A DNA stretch of 64,000 bases from Paenibacillus sp. FSL R5-0766 (GCF_037971845.1 NZ_CP150227.1:6448001-6512000); one strand, 5' to 3'. Counted from the first letter of the stretch, positions 9,249 through 18,588 are shown. A program made the numbers and translations. The notes: generated from the letters alone by a model not told the origin.

Positions 9249-10451
9249 TCAGGAAGGCTGGAGTTCCCCACCATGGGAATCCTGCCCTCTTTTCTCTCCG
9301 TTCTTCTCCGAATCAGAGGATTCATGTCCCTGTTCATGCTTCTCTTTCGTTGACTGGTCTCTCGATCTCTGTTGGGTAGATTCTTTTTTATCCTTTTTGC
9401 GAGGACGAAGAAAAAGGAACAGCACAATGGGGAACAGCGCTTCGAAAACAATGGCGATCCATGTCCATTCCCGGGTAAAACGATTAAGCTGAATCGCGTT
9501 TCGGAAGAACCAGAAAGCACATACGAATCCAACCAAGGCCACCGGGCCTGTCATCATCTTTCCCGACACTTTCGGAATCATCCGCTTCAGTCCCCAGCAG
9601 ACAAAGTACAGGTCAAAAGCAATCTTCGTGATCATTGTAGGCAAAGTCGCTGCTGCCAGTGCCAGGTCAAACCGGTCCAGAAAGTCACTAATTTGCAGCT
9701 GTCTTGCCAGTTCATAAGAAGGGTATACCAGTCTTGAAGCAATCGGAACACCTATGGACGTAATTGTCTCCACCACAATTAGCATCATCAGAACGCCAGA
9801 GATGAGAATTCCCCATAGCGCAGACTTAAAACGGAAATCACTACCCTTGATAACAAAGGGCAATGCAATCATCTCGCCATAAAATGAAAATATGTACCAG
9901 CTCCCTTTACCTACGCCTGCAACATCGACATGAAAATACGGCATCAGGTTGTCCATGTCGATCTGTTGAATGAGCATGAAAGGTAAAATAACCGAGTTCA
10001 GCAGGAACAAAGTAACATATAATTCTGTCATTCCAATTAAGGAGCCCAATCCCCCTCGGACGATAAAAACGCCCATAATCATCAGTGACATCACAATGAT
10101 AGAGATCGGTGTCGTCTCCAGCAATGTGATACTGATATAGTCACCTGTTAACCGGATATCTCTTGCAAACACAAAGAAAAAAAACAGAATATACAAAAAC
10201 CCCATTAATCTTCCCAGTAAGGGGAATCGTCCGATGAGCGACTCGAACAGATCCTTCTCAGGAAATCGCCGCTGAACCCGGCTCAACATCCACAGCGATG
10301 CAGTCATCACAAGCACAACAGGCACATAGGAGAGATACGCGTGCTGCTCCGCGTAAAAAATAGCTTGCGCATGAGGCTGGATCAACGTTCCTGTAATGCT
10401 GAGCATCAGTATAAGAAGCACCATCTGCCGATGGGTCACTTTCTGATTCAT
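9249..10451 (-). CDS. GerB-type spore-germination permease subunit
   Basis: Integral membrane subunit of a gerA-type germinant receptor, in the spore germination permease family (distant relatives of amino-acid permeases). The 400 residues start with a first hydrophobic segment (QMVLLILMLSITGTLIQP), carry about ten segments in all, and end in a very polar tail rich in K, E, S and Q from residue about 355. ATG at 10451 is six bases from AGGAGG. It is the last gene of the operon A-C-D-B (13516 to 9249). These receptors sit in the inner spore membrane. The germinant cannot be predicted. Confidence 0.92.
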   Translation of the reverse strand: MNQKVTHRQMVLLILMLSITGTLIQPHAQAIFYAEQHAYLSYVPVVLVMTASLWMLSRVQRRFPEKDLFESLIGRFPLLGRLMGFLYILFFFFVFARDIRLTGDYISITLLETTPISIIVMSLMIMGVFIVRGGLGSLIGMTELYVTLFLLNSVILPFMLIQQIDMDNLMPYFHVDVAGVGKGSWYIFSFYGEMIALPFVIKGSDFRFKSALWGILISGVLMMLIVVETITSIGVPIASRLVYPSYELARQLQISDFLDRFDLALAAATLPTMITKIAFDLYFVCWGLKRMIPKVSGKMMTGPVALVGFVCAFWFFRNAIQLNRFTREWTWIAIVFEALFPIVLFLFLRPRKKDKKESTQQRSRDQSTKEKHEQGHESSDSEKNGEKRGQDSHGGELQPS

Positions 10452-10505
10452 AACCTGCCTCCTTCCGAGCGCATAACAGCAATCACCTGTCCTCTGATAC
10501 AGAAT

Positions 10506-10727
10506 CTAGGGAAGTGGTAATAATCGCTGAACGACGTGACTTATCCACACAGAAACGTAGAATGTTTTACTCAAGTGTGTCACGTAGATCCAGATGCCTG
10601 TCCCTACTGCAATGAAACCATAGGATAGCCAGCGATTAATGGCTGCTGCTTGCTTCATATGTCTGAAATCCATCAAAATCACTACGATGACCATTCCCAG
10701 GTAGGTAAACATAAGCGGCTTAATCAT
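10506..10727 (-). CDS. Small two-helix membrane protein of the germination operon (D-subunit-like)
   Basis: 73-residue protein with two predicted membrane segments: the first near residues 3-20 (LMFTYLGMVIVVILMDF), the second near 31-50 (WLSYGFIAVGTGIWIYV). Small two-segment proteins encoded within gerA-type operons are known in Bacillus as D subunits that modulate germination. Position and shape fit that class, although sequence identity cannot be tested here. ATG at 10727 overlaps the gerC stop by eight bases. GAGGAGG lies nine bases upstream within gerC, so translation is coupled. Confidence 0.75.
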   Translation of the reverse strand: MIKPLMFTYLGMVIVVILMDFRHMKQAAAINRWLSYGFIAVGTGIWIYVTHLSKTFYVSVWISHVVQRLLPLP

Positions 10728-11919
10728 GGACAATATCCTCCTCTGCAACACCAATTGGTTTGTTGACTACCCCTACATTTTCAATAATGACATGGGGGAT
10801 GACTTCCACCTCAACATCAGGGTATATGGCGTCCCAGCGATCCTTTATTTTGTCCCACTCTGCCGGTAAGTGTTGATGGATCGATCGTCCGATTCCAAGG
10901 ATATCAGCGTTATATTTATGCTGCACCAACCGGATACCTTCCTCAATGTCTGATTTCAACTTTTCATGAACACCTTCATTTAACTTCAAAATCTCTTTCT
11001 CACTTCGGTCACCGTAATTCGATTCGTTATCCACGATAACGCCCTTGGCATACATTTGAATGGTCACCTTGACCTTCTCATTATTGACACTGGGATGAAG
11101 GGAAGAATTATTTTCGTTCAGCTTAAGGAATATATCTCCTTCCCCTCTTGGAGCTTTGACCATCACTTCCGGGGCATTCGCTTCGCCCATAGCCAGAATC
11201 AGCGCATCGGCTGGCGCTTTCTCAATCATGCCTACCAGTTTATCTTTCTTAAATACAGCCAATCCATCCAGCTTGATATTTGTCTTGGAATCCTTCCAGG
11301 TCTTCGGTACATTGTCTGCAACTGAGGCGATGGGCAGAAAAGGATCTACACCTTCATCCAAAATGGAATCTATAAATGTCTTAAGCGAGCGGGGGTTGCG
11401 CATATTCAGAAAGCATAATTCCCGCACCATTTCAGAAGGAAATTTCTCTATGGGTGCATCAGTATCCAATACTTTGTAAGCTTCACCTTTGGTGATCACC
11501 GGCAGTGCCGAGAATCGGTTGAGTGGGTAACGTGTTAACAAATCCAGCATGGGAGCCACACCTTCCCTTGCCAGATCCTCCCCAATTAACAAGGTACGAC
11601 GATGGGCGTAATACAGTCTGCGTGATAATGCCTTCTGTCCTTCGAGCGAAGTTCCACGAAAGGTCTTGGCTGTATTGGATAACATGAACCAGGATTTATC
11701 ACCACTGGTACCTCCTCCGCCTCCTTCACTCCCCGAAGAACCGGATTGTCCAGGAAGCGCAACCTGCAAGCTGGTCCTGTAGTTATCCTTCTCCTTATCA
11801 ATCGCGATTCCAATTACAAAGGCTACATCATTAATCTCTTCGCGATCCCAACAGCCGGAGATTAGAACGGTACATAACAGCAGTACAGCCACTGCGCGAT
11901 ACTTCAGAATGAACTGCAT
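10720..11919 (-). CDS. Ger(x)C-family spore-germination lipoprotein
   Basis: Lipoprotein subunit of the germinant receptor. The signal peptide ends in a lipobox LLCTVLISGC with the lipidated cysteine at residue 23. The family hallmark CWDREEINDVAFVIGIAID follows directly. The rest contains the LSRRLYYAHRRTLLIGEDLAREG block and a C-terminal domain with VEVEVIPHVIIENVG. The start is ATG at 11919, seven bases from AGGGGTGG; an in-frame start at 11955 has no support and would overlap gerA. A glycine/serine-rich loop (GSSGSEGGGGGTSGD) lies near residue 65. Length 399 is normal for the family. Confidence 0.93.
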   Translation of the reverse strand: MQFILKYRAVAVLLLCTVLISGCWDREEINDVAFVIGIAIDKEKDNYRTSLQVALPGQSGSSGSEGGGGGTSGDKSWFMLSNTAKTFRGTSLEGQKALSRRLYYAHRRTLLIGEDLAREGVAPMLDLLTRYPLNRFSALPVITKGEAYKVLDTDAPIEKFPSEMVRELCFLNMRNPRSLKTFIDSILDEGVDPFLPIASVADNVPKTWKDSKTNIKLDGLAVFKKDKLVGMIEKAPADALILAMGEANAPEVMVKAPRGEGDIFLKLNENNSSLHPSVNNEKVKVTIQMYAKGVIVDNESNYGDRSEKEILKLNEGVHEKLKSDIEEGIRLVQHKYNADILGIGRSIHQHLPAEWDKIKDRWDAIYPDVEVEVIPHVIIENVGVVNKPIGVAEEDIVHD

Positions 11920-11923
11920 GTGT

Positions 11924-13516
11924 TTACCACCCCTCTTCTGCTTCAGGCGAACCATTGATCTTCTCTGCCATCCGCTTCTGATCCCGGTGAACCGTAGATG
12001 GACGATTGATCATTTTCCACCAAGGTACACGAATGAGAATATCCTTGGTATCTGTTTTGCTGTATGGGCTAAGACCCGACAGATACGGCACACCAAATGA
12101 GGTCATCTGGGTCAGATGCACCGATATCAGGACCAGACCGATCACGATACCATACAGTCCGAACATGCCAGCCAGTAACATGATTGGAAAACGCAATAAA
12201 CGAACGGTAATCGCAAAGTTAAACCGTGGAATCGTAAAGGAAGCAATACCTGTCATGGATACGATAATAACCATCGGTGCAGATACAATCCCTGCCTGGA
12301 CGGCCGCCTGCCCAATTACAAGTGCACCCAGGATACTGACGGCCTGCCCAACTGTTTTCGGTAACCTGACTCCTGCTTCACGAAGTGCTTCGAAGGATAG
12401 CTCCATGATGAGAGCTTCGACCAGTGCCGGAAAAGGAATAGCTTCCCGTGCCCCCGCGATACTCAGTATCAATGTGGTTGGCAGCATGTCCTGATGAAAT
12501 GTCGTAATAGCGATGTATAGCGCTGGCAGGAATAACGCAATGGCTACGAACAAAAAGCGAATCCAGCGCAACAGATTACTGATAAAGAATCGTTCATAGT
12601 AATCCTCACTTGCCTGAAGCATCTGCCACATCGTGACTGGAGCAATCAGCGCAAAGGGGGTACCATCTACCATAATGGCAAAGCGTCCCTCCAACAGATT
12701 GCCTGCAACAGTATCCGGACGCTCCGAGTAGTGCATCTGAGGGAAAGGAGAATAGGGATGGTCTTCAATCAATTCCTCGATATATCCCGTCTCCAGGATG
12801 CCGTCAATATTGATTTTTTCCAGACGTTTCTTGGCATCTTGAATCGTTTTTGGATCAGCAATACCATCCAGGTAGGTCAGCACAATATCTGTCTTGGTGT
12901 CTGTGCCAAGGGTCATACTCACCATCTTGAGAGAAGGTGTTTTCAGCTTGAACCGCAATAAGGCCGTATTCACACGAAGCGTTTCGGTAAATCCCTCCCG
13001 CGGCCCCCGAATCACGGATTCTGTCTGCGGTTCCTCTACACCACGTCTGACGCCGCCTTTGACATTGAACATCCAGGCTTTGTTACTTCCATCGATCACC
13101 AGAAGTGCGGAGGATGCAAGGACACCTTCTGTCGCAGCAGCCCAGGTATCCACTCGCTTTACCTGGGTCAGCTCAACAGTTGTATCGTCCAGCGGAACAT
13201 TGGGTTCATCTGTGCGCTGCTGCACCAGCCCACGAATAATCGGACGCAGCATGTGTTCCTGGATATCAGCCGAATTAACAATGCCTTCAATATAGACGAG
13301 AAGTCCTTTCACTTCAGGCGTAATCATGACGTTGCGAAAAACCACATCCGAGCAATCGGAGAATATCTCCTTTACCGCTTGAATCTGAGTTTCATGTACT
13401 GCACTAATCGGCTGCCGCAGAAAAGGCGGGGACGGCAGTCCCAAAGGGATATGTTTTTTTTCTGAAGTTCTTCCCGATTGCCGGGACTTGTCCTTCCCAG
13501 ATGTTTTGTCCGCCAT
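11924..13516 (-). CDS. GerA-type spore-germination receptor subunit
   Basis: A subunit of the germinant receptor. The N-terminal soluble half (to about 290) contains the conserved AATEGVLASSALLVIDGS and VIRGPREGFTE segments. The C-terminal half carries the membrane segments, with PEQ-type family motifs such as AREAIPFPALVEALIMELSFE. Length 530 is typical. ATG at 13516 is eight bases from GGAGGGG. It is first in the operon and is followed after four bases by gerC. The N-terminus is unusually basic and polar (SGKDKSRQSGRTSEKKH). Expression in the forespore (sigma-G) is expected from the family; I did not identify the promoter. Confidence 0.94.
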   Translation of the reverse strand: MADKTSGKDKSRQSGRTSEKKHIPLGLPSPPFLRQPISAVHETQIQAVKEIFSDCSDVVFRNVMITPEVKGLLVYIEGIVNSADIQEHMLRPIIRGLVQQRTDEPNVPLDDTTVELTQVKRVDTWAAATEGVLASSALLVIDGSNKAWMFNVKGGVRRGVEEPQTESVIRGPREGFTETLRVNTALLRFKLKTPSLKMVSMTLGTDTKTDIVLTYLDGIADPKTIQDAKKRLEKINIDGILETGYIEELIEDHPYSPFPQMHYSERPDTVAGNLLEGRFAIMVDGTPFALIAPVTMWQMLQASEDYYERFFISNLLRWIRFLFVAIALFLPALYIAITTFHQDMLPTTLILSIAGAREAIPFPALVEALIMELSFEALREAGVRLPKTVGQAVSILGALVIGQAAVQAGIVSAPMVIIVSMTGIASFTIPRFNFAITVRLLRFPIMLLAGMFGLYGIVIGLVLISVHLTQMTSFGVPYLSGLSPYSKTDTKDILIRVPWWKMINRPSTVHRDQKRMAEKINGSPEAEEGW

Positions 13517-13624
13517 ATGCCGCCCCTCCGTTCTTGTTTTTATACAAGGTAGCTTGTGCCAGACAGCAGGGAATTATGTGGTCTTTTTTGCAAAATTACG
13601 ATAAAATCCTCTGAGTTTTCAGAC

Positions 13625-13658
13625 AGCAAAAGAGGCCTCTGTATTAACAGAGACCTCT
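13625..13658 (-). terminator. Terminator of the 111-residue hypothetical gene
   Basis: AGAGGCCTCTGT (13631-13642) pairs with ACAGAGACCTCT (13647-13658) with one mismatch. On the minus strand TTTTGC follows. Confidence 0.8.
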
Positions 13659-13690
13659 GGGATGTTCCAAGTTCTATCGTTACTTATAAG

Positions 13691-14026
13691 TTAATCTGCA
13701 AAATAATCTTCAGGCACATAACGAATCTCCGACTTCGCATAGATGCTTAGCGTATGACTCTCCCTGTCGTACACAACCCGTTCACCATCTACATAGTACC
13801 AGTGTTTCAAAAGGGGCTGGTCCTTGCGTTGGACGAAGCGAAATACGTTCAGTTCCTGTCTAAGCTCCATAATCTGTTCCACCATCTGCTCGTCCAGACC
13901 CGTAACGGTAAATATGAAGCCTGTCCCCTCCTGTTGGAAGCGATAGGACAACGAATCTGTTTTGCTATTAGCTAATCCTCGTCCGGTCACCGCATGTTTA
14001 ACCATAAACCATTCCTGTTGCGCCAT
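13691..14026 (-). CDS. Hypothetical protein, 111 residues
   Basis: I do not recognise the family. It is a soluble protein without signal peptide or membrane segment, predicted mostly beta with one helix (DEQMVEQIMELRQEL near 63-77). The C-terminus is tyrosine-rich (HWYYVDGERVVYD, ending in YVPEDYFAD). ATG at 14026 is ten bases from AGGAGG, and the gene has its own terminator, so it is very probably real. It follows the pirin gene by 44 bases on the same strand and may be co-transcribed with it. Confidence 0.7.
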   Translation of the reverse strand: MAQQEWFMVKHAVTGRGLANSKTDSLSYRFQQEGTGFIFTVTGLDEQMVEQIMELRQELNVFRFVQRKDQPLLKHWYYVDGERVVYDRESHTLSIYAKSEIRYVPEDYFAD

Positions 14027-14070
14027 ACGTGTATATCCTCCTTCATCTTGGAGTTCATTCCATCAGCCAT

Positions 14071-14772
14071 CTACGGCAAATCAATAATCATATAGAACGT
14101 ATCTTCATTTCCTTGCAGTTCGATTGAATCCCGCTGTTCCACACGAGCCGTGTCGCCTTCGTTCAACAGGTACTCTCCATCCAATCCCAGCTTGCCTTCG
14201 ATGGAGAAAATGTACATACGACGGCCCGAATCCTGATTAAAGGTTAACGTTTCTTCTTTGGCTAATCGGCCAAGGTAGATCGTCATATCCTGATGAATGG
14301 TCGCAACTCTTGGTCCCCCATCTGGGGATACAATCGGCACGAGTGCTCCTGCCAATGCCGCTGAATCAAATGATGTCGTCTCATAGGAGGGCTCCAACCC
14401 TTTGGTCTGTGGCATGAACCAGAGCTGAAGCAAACGTACTTCTTCGGTATCGGATGCATTATGTTCGGTATGAATCATGCCACTGCCTGCTGACATCCGC
14501 TGGATACCGCCAAAGCCTGTAACGGCTACATTCCCAAGGTTATCTTCATGTCGCAACTTGCCGTTCAGTACGATCGATACAATCTCCATATCACTATGTG
14601 GGTGAGCTCCAAAACCGCGACCAGGCGCGATCACATCGTCGTTCGCTACCCGCATCGGTCCAAACGCCGTATTCTCCGGGTCTTGGTATTCTCCGAAAGA
14701 AAAGCTGTGACTACCACGGAGCCAGCCTCGATCGAAGCTGGAGCGGGCATCGGATGGAATGACGTTAATCAT
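14071..14772 (-). CDS. Pirin-family (cupin) protein
   Basis: Bicupin of the pirin family (YhhW/quercetinase-like), probably a metal-binding cytoplasmic protein. Typical signatures are the N-terminal SFDRGWLRGSHSFSFGEY, the metal-site GFGAHPHSDMEIVSIVLNG and GMIHTEHNAS, and LLQLWFMP. Length 233 matches YhhW. The second ATG (14772, MINVIP) is chosen because AGGAGG is nine bases upstream; the first ATG (14781) abuts the ribosome-binding site. Quercetinase activity has been shown for some relatives, but the physiological role here is unknown. Confidence 0.9.
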   Translation of the reverse strand: MINVIPSDARSSFDRGWLRGSHSFSFGEYQDPENTAFGPMRVANDDVIAPGRGFGAHPHSDMEIVSIVLNGKLRHEDNLGNVAVTGFGGIQRMSAGSGMIHTEHNASDTEEVRLLQLWFMPQTKGLEPSYETTSFDSAALAGALVPIVSPDGGPRVATIHQDMTIYLGRLAKEETLTFNQDSGRRMYIFSIEGKLGLDGEYLLNEGDTARVEQRDSIELQGNEDTFYMIIDLP

Positions 14773-15075
14773 AAAATGCATCCTCCTTATTTTTTCTTAG
14801 TAGCATACTTATTCTCATTGTACCAAACCAAAGGCATGTCGTCCAAACAAGGTGAAACGGCTGTCGCCGTCCTCTGGCGGCTCAGCCTGTTTCATTCCGA
14901 AGAAATATAGATAAAGAATGACGAGACGAGATGATATACTTTCCTATATTTAGAAAAAAAGTTCTCTACTGATCAGCCCGGTTCGCAAATCAATTTCCGA
15001 ACCGGCCTGGCCAATAAAGAACCTCATTACAGGACTATTCCTGCACTTCATTATTTGTAGCAATCGTTAGTCCAT
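14773..15075. other. Intergenic region between pirin and DoxX genes with two hairpins
   Basis: No gene is visible. On the minus strand, downstream of DoxX, there are two inverted repeats. CCGGTTCG/CGAACCGG (14978-14985 with 14998-15005) is followed about 18 bases later by a run of seven T. A longer imperfect stem spans about 14850-14896 around GAAACGGCTG/CAGCCTGTTTC. Either could end the DoxX transcript. The region between them and the pirin start should hold the pirin promoter. Confidence 0.5.
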
Positions 15076-15489
15076 TCAAGCACTCACATTCTGGCGAGCG
15101 TTCCCCTGTCTGGAGAACAGATAATCCACGGCCAGGAAGCGGCTTCCTGTGAAGAGCAGTGTCAGGGAACCCGCCAGCAGCAGGTAATCTAACTCCGTAC
15201 CACTCAGGAACGGCTCACCCACTTTGGCTGTAAACAGAACGCCAACCATCACGATGGCAAACAGGGCAGCAAACACACGTGTTCCCAGACCCAGAATCAT
15301 CGCTGCACCACCTACCAACTCAATGATGGCTACAACGGATGCAAGAAATCCGGGAATTCCAATACTTTCGAAAAAACCTACCGTACCGCTGATTCCACCT
15401 TCGAATTTACTCCATCCGTGCAATACAAAGATCAAACCGATCATAATCCTTGAGAAAAGTAATCCAATCTCTACACTTTTATTATTCAT
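15076..15489 (-). CDS. DoxX-family membrane protein
   Basis: Four-helix inner-membrane protein of the DoxX family. The 137 residues contain the conserved GLIFVLHGWSKF after the first segment, GIPGFLASVVAIIELVGGAAMILGL, and TLLFTGSRFLAVDYLF. Bacterial DoxX proteins are tied to oxidative and thiol stress or quinone reduction; the precise role is unsettled. The ATG at 15489 has the better spacing from AGGAAGG; 15495 is also possible. It is probably monocistronic. Confidence 0.88.
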   Translation of the reverse strand: MNNKSVEIGLLFSRIMIGLIFVLHGWSKFEGGISGTVGFFESIGIPGFLASVVAIIELVGGAAMILGLGTRVFAALFAIVMVGVLFTAKVGEPFLSGTELDYLLLAGSLTLLFTGSRFLAVDYLFSRQGNARQNVSA

Positions 15490-15538
15490 GTTCATCTTCC
15501 TTCCTCATTATATTCGACTTCACTTTAGCCCAATTAAT

Positions 15539-16399
15539 CTATCCGATCGACCAAACAAACAAGATAGACAGCAATAGAAAAACAGTAGCCGACATCAGAA
15601 CGGCGTAACGTGGCAATCTCAGCGTGACGTCCTGTTCCGGGTCCAGCAGACGTGAAATTCGGACATTCACCGACGTATCCGCAAATGAGGATTGAACGGT
15701 CAGTTCTGTGGCCCCCCAAGGTTCAGGACAAGCACGGAGCAGCTTGAGCAAAGCACTGCCAATGCCTGCCACATTGCCTGTACGCTCAATAGCCTCATTG
15801 TCTGCCAGAATTTCTCTAACGATATTGTAATGTTTCGAAGTATGCTTCAATACGGGAATATACGGCATCATGATTGCAAATACCGATAACAGTGTTGTTT
15901 TCAGTGGGTCACGGTGCCACAGATGATGGACTTCGTGGTACACAACTGCTGTCTCCTCTTCTGCATCCAGCATCTTCAGAAGCCCCGTGGAGAGTACGAT
16001 GCAAGGTCTCCATAGACCAATTGTAAATGCAACCGGAGAATGCTTGTCCACTACAATGAATCCTGGCTGTCCGAGATGGTGATACTTGGACTCCAGTTCG
16101 CGAGACAATGCACGCACCTCCATGGAGCGGAGCTTACGTACGGCTGCTCTGGTTTTCATCATACGCACCATTAGCAACCAACCTGTTCCCGCAAATGTCA
16201 GCAATACCAGTGCCAGCAGAAAATGTCCCACGGATAACCAACCCAGTCGACTCATCCAATGATTGCAGAGCCAGAGCAGGTTAAACGGGATATCCCAGCC
16301 AAAAATTTTGTACATCGCGTACATGAACATCTGCATGAACACGAGTAACGGAATGCCAAACCCGACGGTAAACAAAAGTTTCGAGCGGGTCTTCCACAT
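15539..16399 (-). CDS. M56-family metallopeptidase (BlaR1/MecR1-like, short form)
   Basis: Membrane zinc protease that pairs with a BlaI-type repressor. The 286 residues have an N-terminal membrane segment (KLLFTVGFGIPLLVFMQMF), further segments, then the zinc motif VVYHEVHHLWHRDPLK (HExxH) and a final C-terminal membrane segment (SATVFLLLSILFVWSIG). Unlike true BlaR1 it has no penicillin-binding sensor domain, so it is probably not a beta-lactam sensor. ATG at 16399 follows the BlaI stop by one base; an upstream in-frame ATG would lie inside blaI. Confidence 0.88.
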   Translation of the reverse strand: MWKTRSKLLFTVGFGIPLLVFMQMFMYAMYKIFGWDIPFNLLWLCNHWMSRLGWLSVGHFLLALVLLTFAGTGWLLMVRMMKTRAAVRKLRSMEVRALSRELESKYHHLGQPGFIVVDKHSPVAFTIGLWRPCIVLSTGLLKMLDAEEETAVVYHEVHHLWHRDPLKTTLLSVFAIMMPYIPVLKHTSKHYNIVREILADNEAIERTGNVAGIGSALLKLLRACPEPWGATELTVQSSFADTSVNVRISRLLDPEQDVTLRLPRYAVLMSATVFLLLSILFVWSIG

Positions 16400-16400
16400 C

Positions 16401-16817
16401 TTAATCGGTATCCTTTTTCCATTGTTTGATCTTCTGTTCCAAGCGTTCAATCAGACCCGCATCTGCTTCATCCAGCGCATCCAGCATATGATTCAATGCC
16501 AAAGCTCCGAATTCATCCACCAACTCATGTGACAATTCCTTGGATTGGTCGTTCATAAACTCCTCCTTGCTCTGTACCGGTTGGTACAAAGATGTTCTGC
16601 CCTTTTGCGACTTTTCGAGAAGTCCCTTGTCTACGAGCCGGTTCATCACGGTCATGACTGTATTAAAATTGACGTCTTTGTCTTGTTCAAGTGCGGTCTG
16701 CACTTCACGGATGCTGCTGCCAGGACGAGCCCATAAAATGTCCATGATCTTGGCCTCCAGCGGACCGAAAAATCGGTTGAGCCCACGCTCACCCACTTTG
16801 AAATTGTGTATTCTCAT
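16401..16817 (-). CDS. BlaI/MecI/CopY-family transcriptional repressor
   Basis: Winged-helix DNA-binding repressor of 138 residues. It contains LEAKIMDILWARPGSSIREVQ, the recognition-helix region NFNTVMTVMNRLVDKGLLE, and a C-terminal dimerization helix with LERFEQ-like heptads (LIERLEQKIKQWKKD). Such repressors are cleaved by the adjacent M56 protease. ATG at 16817 follows AGGGGTG. It is the first gene of a two-gene operon with the peptidase and probably represses it. The signal and other targets are not shown by the sequence. Confidence 0.93.
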   Translation of the reverse strand: MRIHNFKVGERGLNRFFGPLEAKIMDILWARPGSSIREVQTALEQDKDVNFNTVMTVMNRLVDKGLLEKSQKGRTSLYQPVQSKEEFMNDQSKELSHELVDEFGALALNHMLDALDEADAGLIERLEQKIKQWKKDTD

Positions 16818-16935
16818 TTTCTGACACCCCTCACACTACCCATTGTAGTGCCAACAAATGAGAAGTCAACCTCTATGTCAGCTATTTTATGTAAATGATT
16901 TGTAAATTTGTTTTCCATTTCAGTAAAAAAGGTTA

Positions 16936-16976
16936 AAGACCGGGAAATTCCGCACGTTCACGGTTTTCCCGGTCTT
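16936..16976 (-). terminator. Terminator of katA
   Basis: A perfect stem AAGACCGGGAAA/TTTCCCGGTCTT (16936-16947 with 16965-16976), with TTTAACCTTTTTT after it on the minus strand, 50 bases past the catalase stop codon. Confidence 0.85.
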
Positions 16977-17026
16977 CAACGAATATCAGTCAGTATGATG
17001 TTGTGAGTACAAGTTCAAACTGCACT

Positions 17027-18493
17027 TTATTTTCCATCCTGTGACGGCATATGTGCAGAAATATCCACACCGAGTCCATGAGCCAAACGTCCGCCAAGCT
17101 GTCCATCCGCCCGGAAGAAGTGGCACAGGGCACGCATCTGAATATCAACAGATACGCCCTTAAGGTCATTGATCAGATTATCCAGCAAATGCTGCTGCTC
17201 TACAGGAGTGAATGAACGGAATAGCTCCCCTGCCTGCGTATAATCATCCGTCTTCTCGATTTTCTCTCTTGTAACGTGCCCTTGCAACGGAACCTGACTG
17301 TCCCGGTATGCCGGATCTTCCTGCGGGCTGTTCCCGGAACTGTTGGGTTCATAGTTCACCGGGGATGGGTCCTGATTCACATTCATGAGTCCATCACGCT
17401 GATGATTACGAACGGGTGCGTACGGGCAATTCACCGGAATTTGCAAATAGTTCGTTCCAAGCCGGTGCCGCTGTGTATCTGGGTAGGAGAATAAGCGTCC
17501 TTGCAGTAATTTATCTTCGGAAGGCTCAATTCCAGGCACAACTGCACTAGGAGAAAACGCAGCCTGCTCCACTTCAGCAAAGAAGTTTTGCGGATTACGA
17601 TTCAGGGTCATGGTTCCTACCGTATGGAACGGGAGTACATCCTCAGGCCAGGTCTTCGTAGGGTCGAGTGGATCAAAAGCAAAATCATCCATCTGTTCAG
17701 GCTTCAACAGTTGCACCTGAAGCTTCCACTGCGGGTATTGCCCGTTCTTGATATGTTCACGCAGATCACGGGTAGCATGGTTAAAGTCCTGGCCCTGTAC
17801 TTCGGCAGCTTCCTGACGAGAGAAGCCTCGGACCCCTTGGGCAGACTCCCACTTATACTTCACATAGTGGACCTGTCCCTGTGCATTGATCCATTTGAAA
17901 GCATGTACGCCGAATCCATCCATCTCCCGATAACTTGCCGGTGTACCCAGGTCAGAGAATAACCAGGTCATCATATGCGTTGATTCCGGCGAGAGAGTCA
18001 TAAAGTCCCAATAGCGAGCTGGGTCCTGAATGTTGGTATCCGGAGCTGGCTTCAGGGAGTGAACCATGTCAGGGAACTTCATGGCATCACGAATGAAGAA
18101 GACGGGCAGATGGTTGCCCACGATATCATAGTTGCCTTCACGTGTGTAGAATTTGACGGCAAATCCACGCGGATCTCGTGCAGTCTCTGGTGATCCCGTA
18201 CCGTGAATAACAGTTGAAAAACGAACCAGCACATCCGTCTCGGTACCCGGATCTTGCAGGAAGTCCGCTGTTGTATAAGCCTTCATACTTTGCTCCAGTG
18301 TGAATACACCATGGGCTCCGGCACCTCTCGCATGTACGACTCTTTCGGGAATACGTTCTCGGTCAAAGTGGGCTATTTTCTCAATGAGATGGTAGTCTTC
18401 AAGCAGTGTTGGCCCTCTTCTACCTGCTGTGCGAGAATTCTGGTTGTCACCTACAGGTGCTCCCTGATTCGTAGTCATACGTTCTGTCATCAT
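17027..18493 (-). CDS. katA: Monofunctional heme catalase
   Basis: Decomposes hydrogen peroxide in the cytoplasm. The 488 residues match small-subunit catalases. The distal histidine is in RVVHARGAGAHGVF (about residue 54), the asparagine in DIVGNHLPVFFIRD, and the heme tyrosine in RLFSYPDTQRHRLG. GAGGAGG lies five bases before ATG 18493; an adjacent ATG (18490) is equally possible. The promoter region contains a PerR-like operator (18571-18588). With perR less than 1.1 kb upstream, peroxide induction by PerR derepression is likely. Confidence 0.96.
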   Translation of the reverse strand: MMTERMTTNQGAPVGDNQNSRTAGRRGPTLLEDYHLIEKIAHFDRERIPERVVHARGAGAHGVFTLEQSMKAYTTADFLQDPGTETDVLVRFSTVIHGTGSPETARDPRGFAVKFYTREGNYDIVGNHLPVFFIRDAMKFPDMVHSLKPAPDTNIQDPARYWDFMTLSPESTHMMTWLFSDLGTPASYREMDGFGVHAFKWINAQGQVHYVKYKWESAQGVRGFSRQEAAEVQGQDFNHATRDLREHIKNGQYPQWKLQVQLLKPEQMDDFAFDPLDPTKTWPEDVLPFHTVGTMTLNRNPQNFFAEVEQAAFSPSAVVPGIEPSEDKLLQGRLFSYPDTQRHRLGTNYLQIPVNCPYAPVRNHQRDGLMNVNQDPSPVNYEPNSSGNSPQEDPAYRDSQVPLQGHVTREKIEKTDDYTQAGELFRSFTPVEQQHLLDNLINDLKGVSVDIQMRALCHFFRADGQLGGRLAHGLGVDISAHMPSQDGK

Positions 18494-18570
18494 GTCGTCC
18501 TCCTCTAATGGGTCTCACGGCTGTTATATATCTACTATTAAAATCATATTCGGCTTCGGATTAAATATAC

Positions 18571-18588
18571 ATTTAGACTTGATCTAAC
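18571..18588. promoter_or_regulatory. PerR-like operator upstream of katA
   Basis: Inverted repeat TTAGA-CTTGA-TCTAA (18573-18587). It has the same architecture and nearly the same sequence as the boxes before perR (20037) and dps (50597), and resembles the Bacillus PerR box, also 15 bases. It lies about 80 bases upstream of the catalase start, next to a TATATT -10 candidate. Confidence 0.75.

Noticed and set aside
15539..16399. Beta-lactam sensor BlaR1
   Set aside because: The HExxH membrane protease is present, but the protein ends without a penicillin-binding domain, so resistance to beta-lactams is not inferred.
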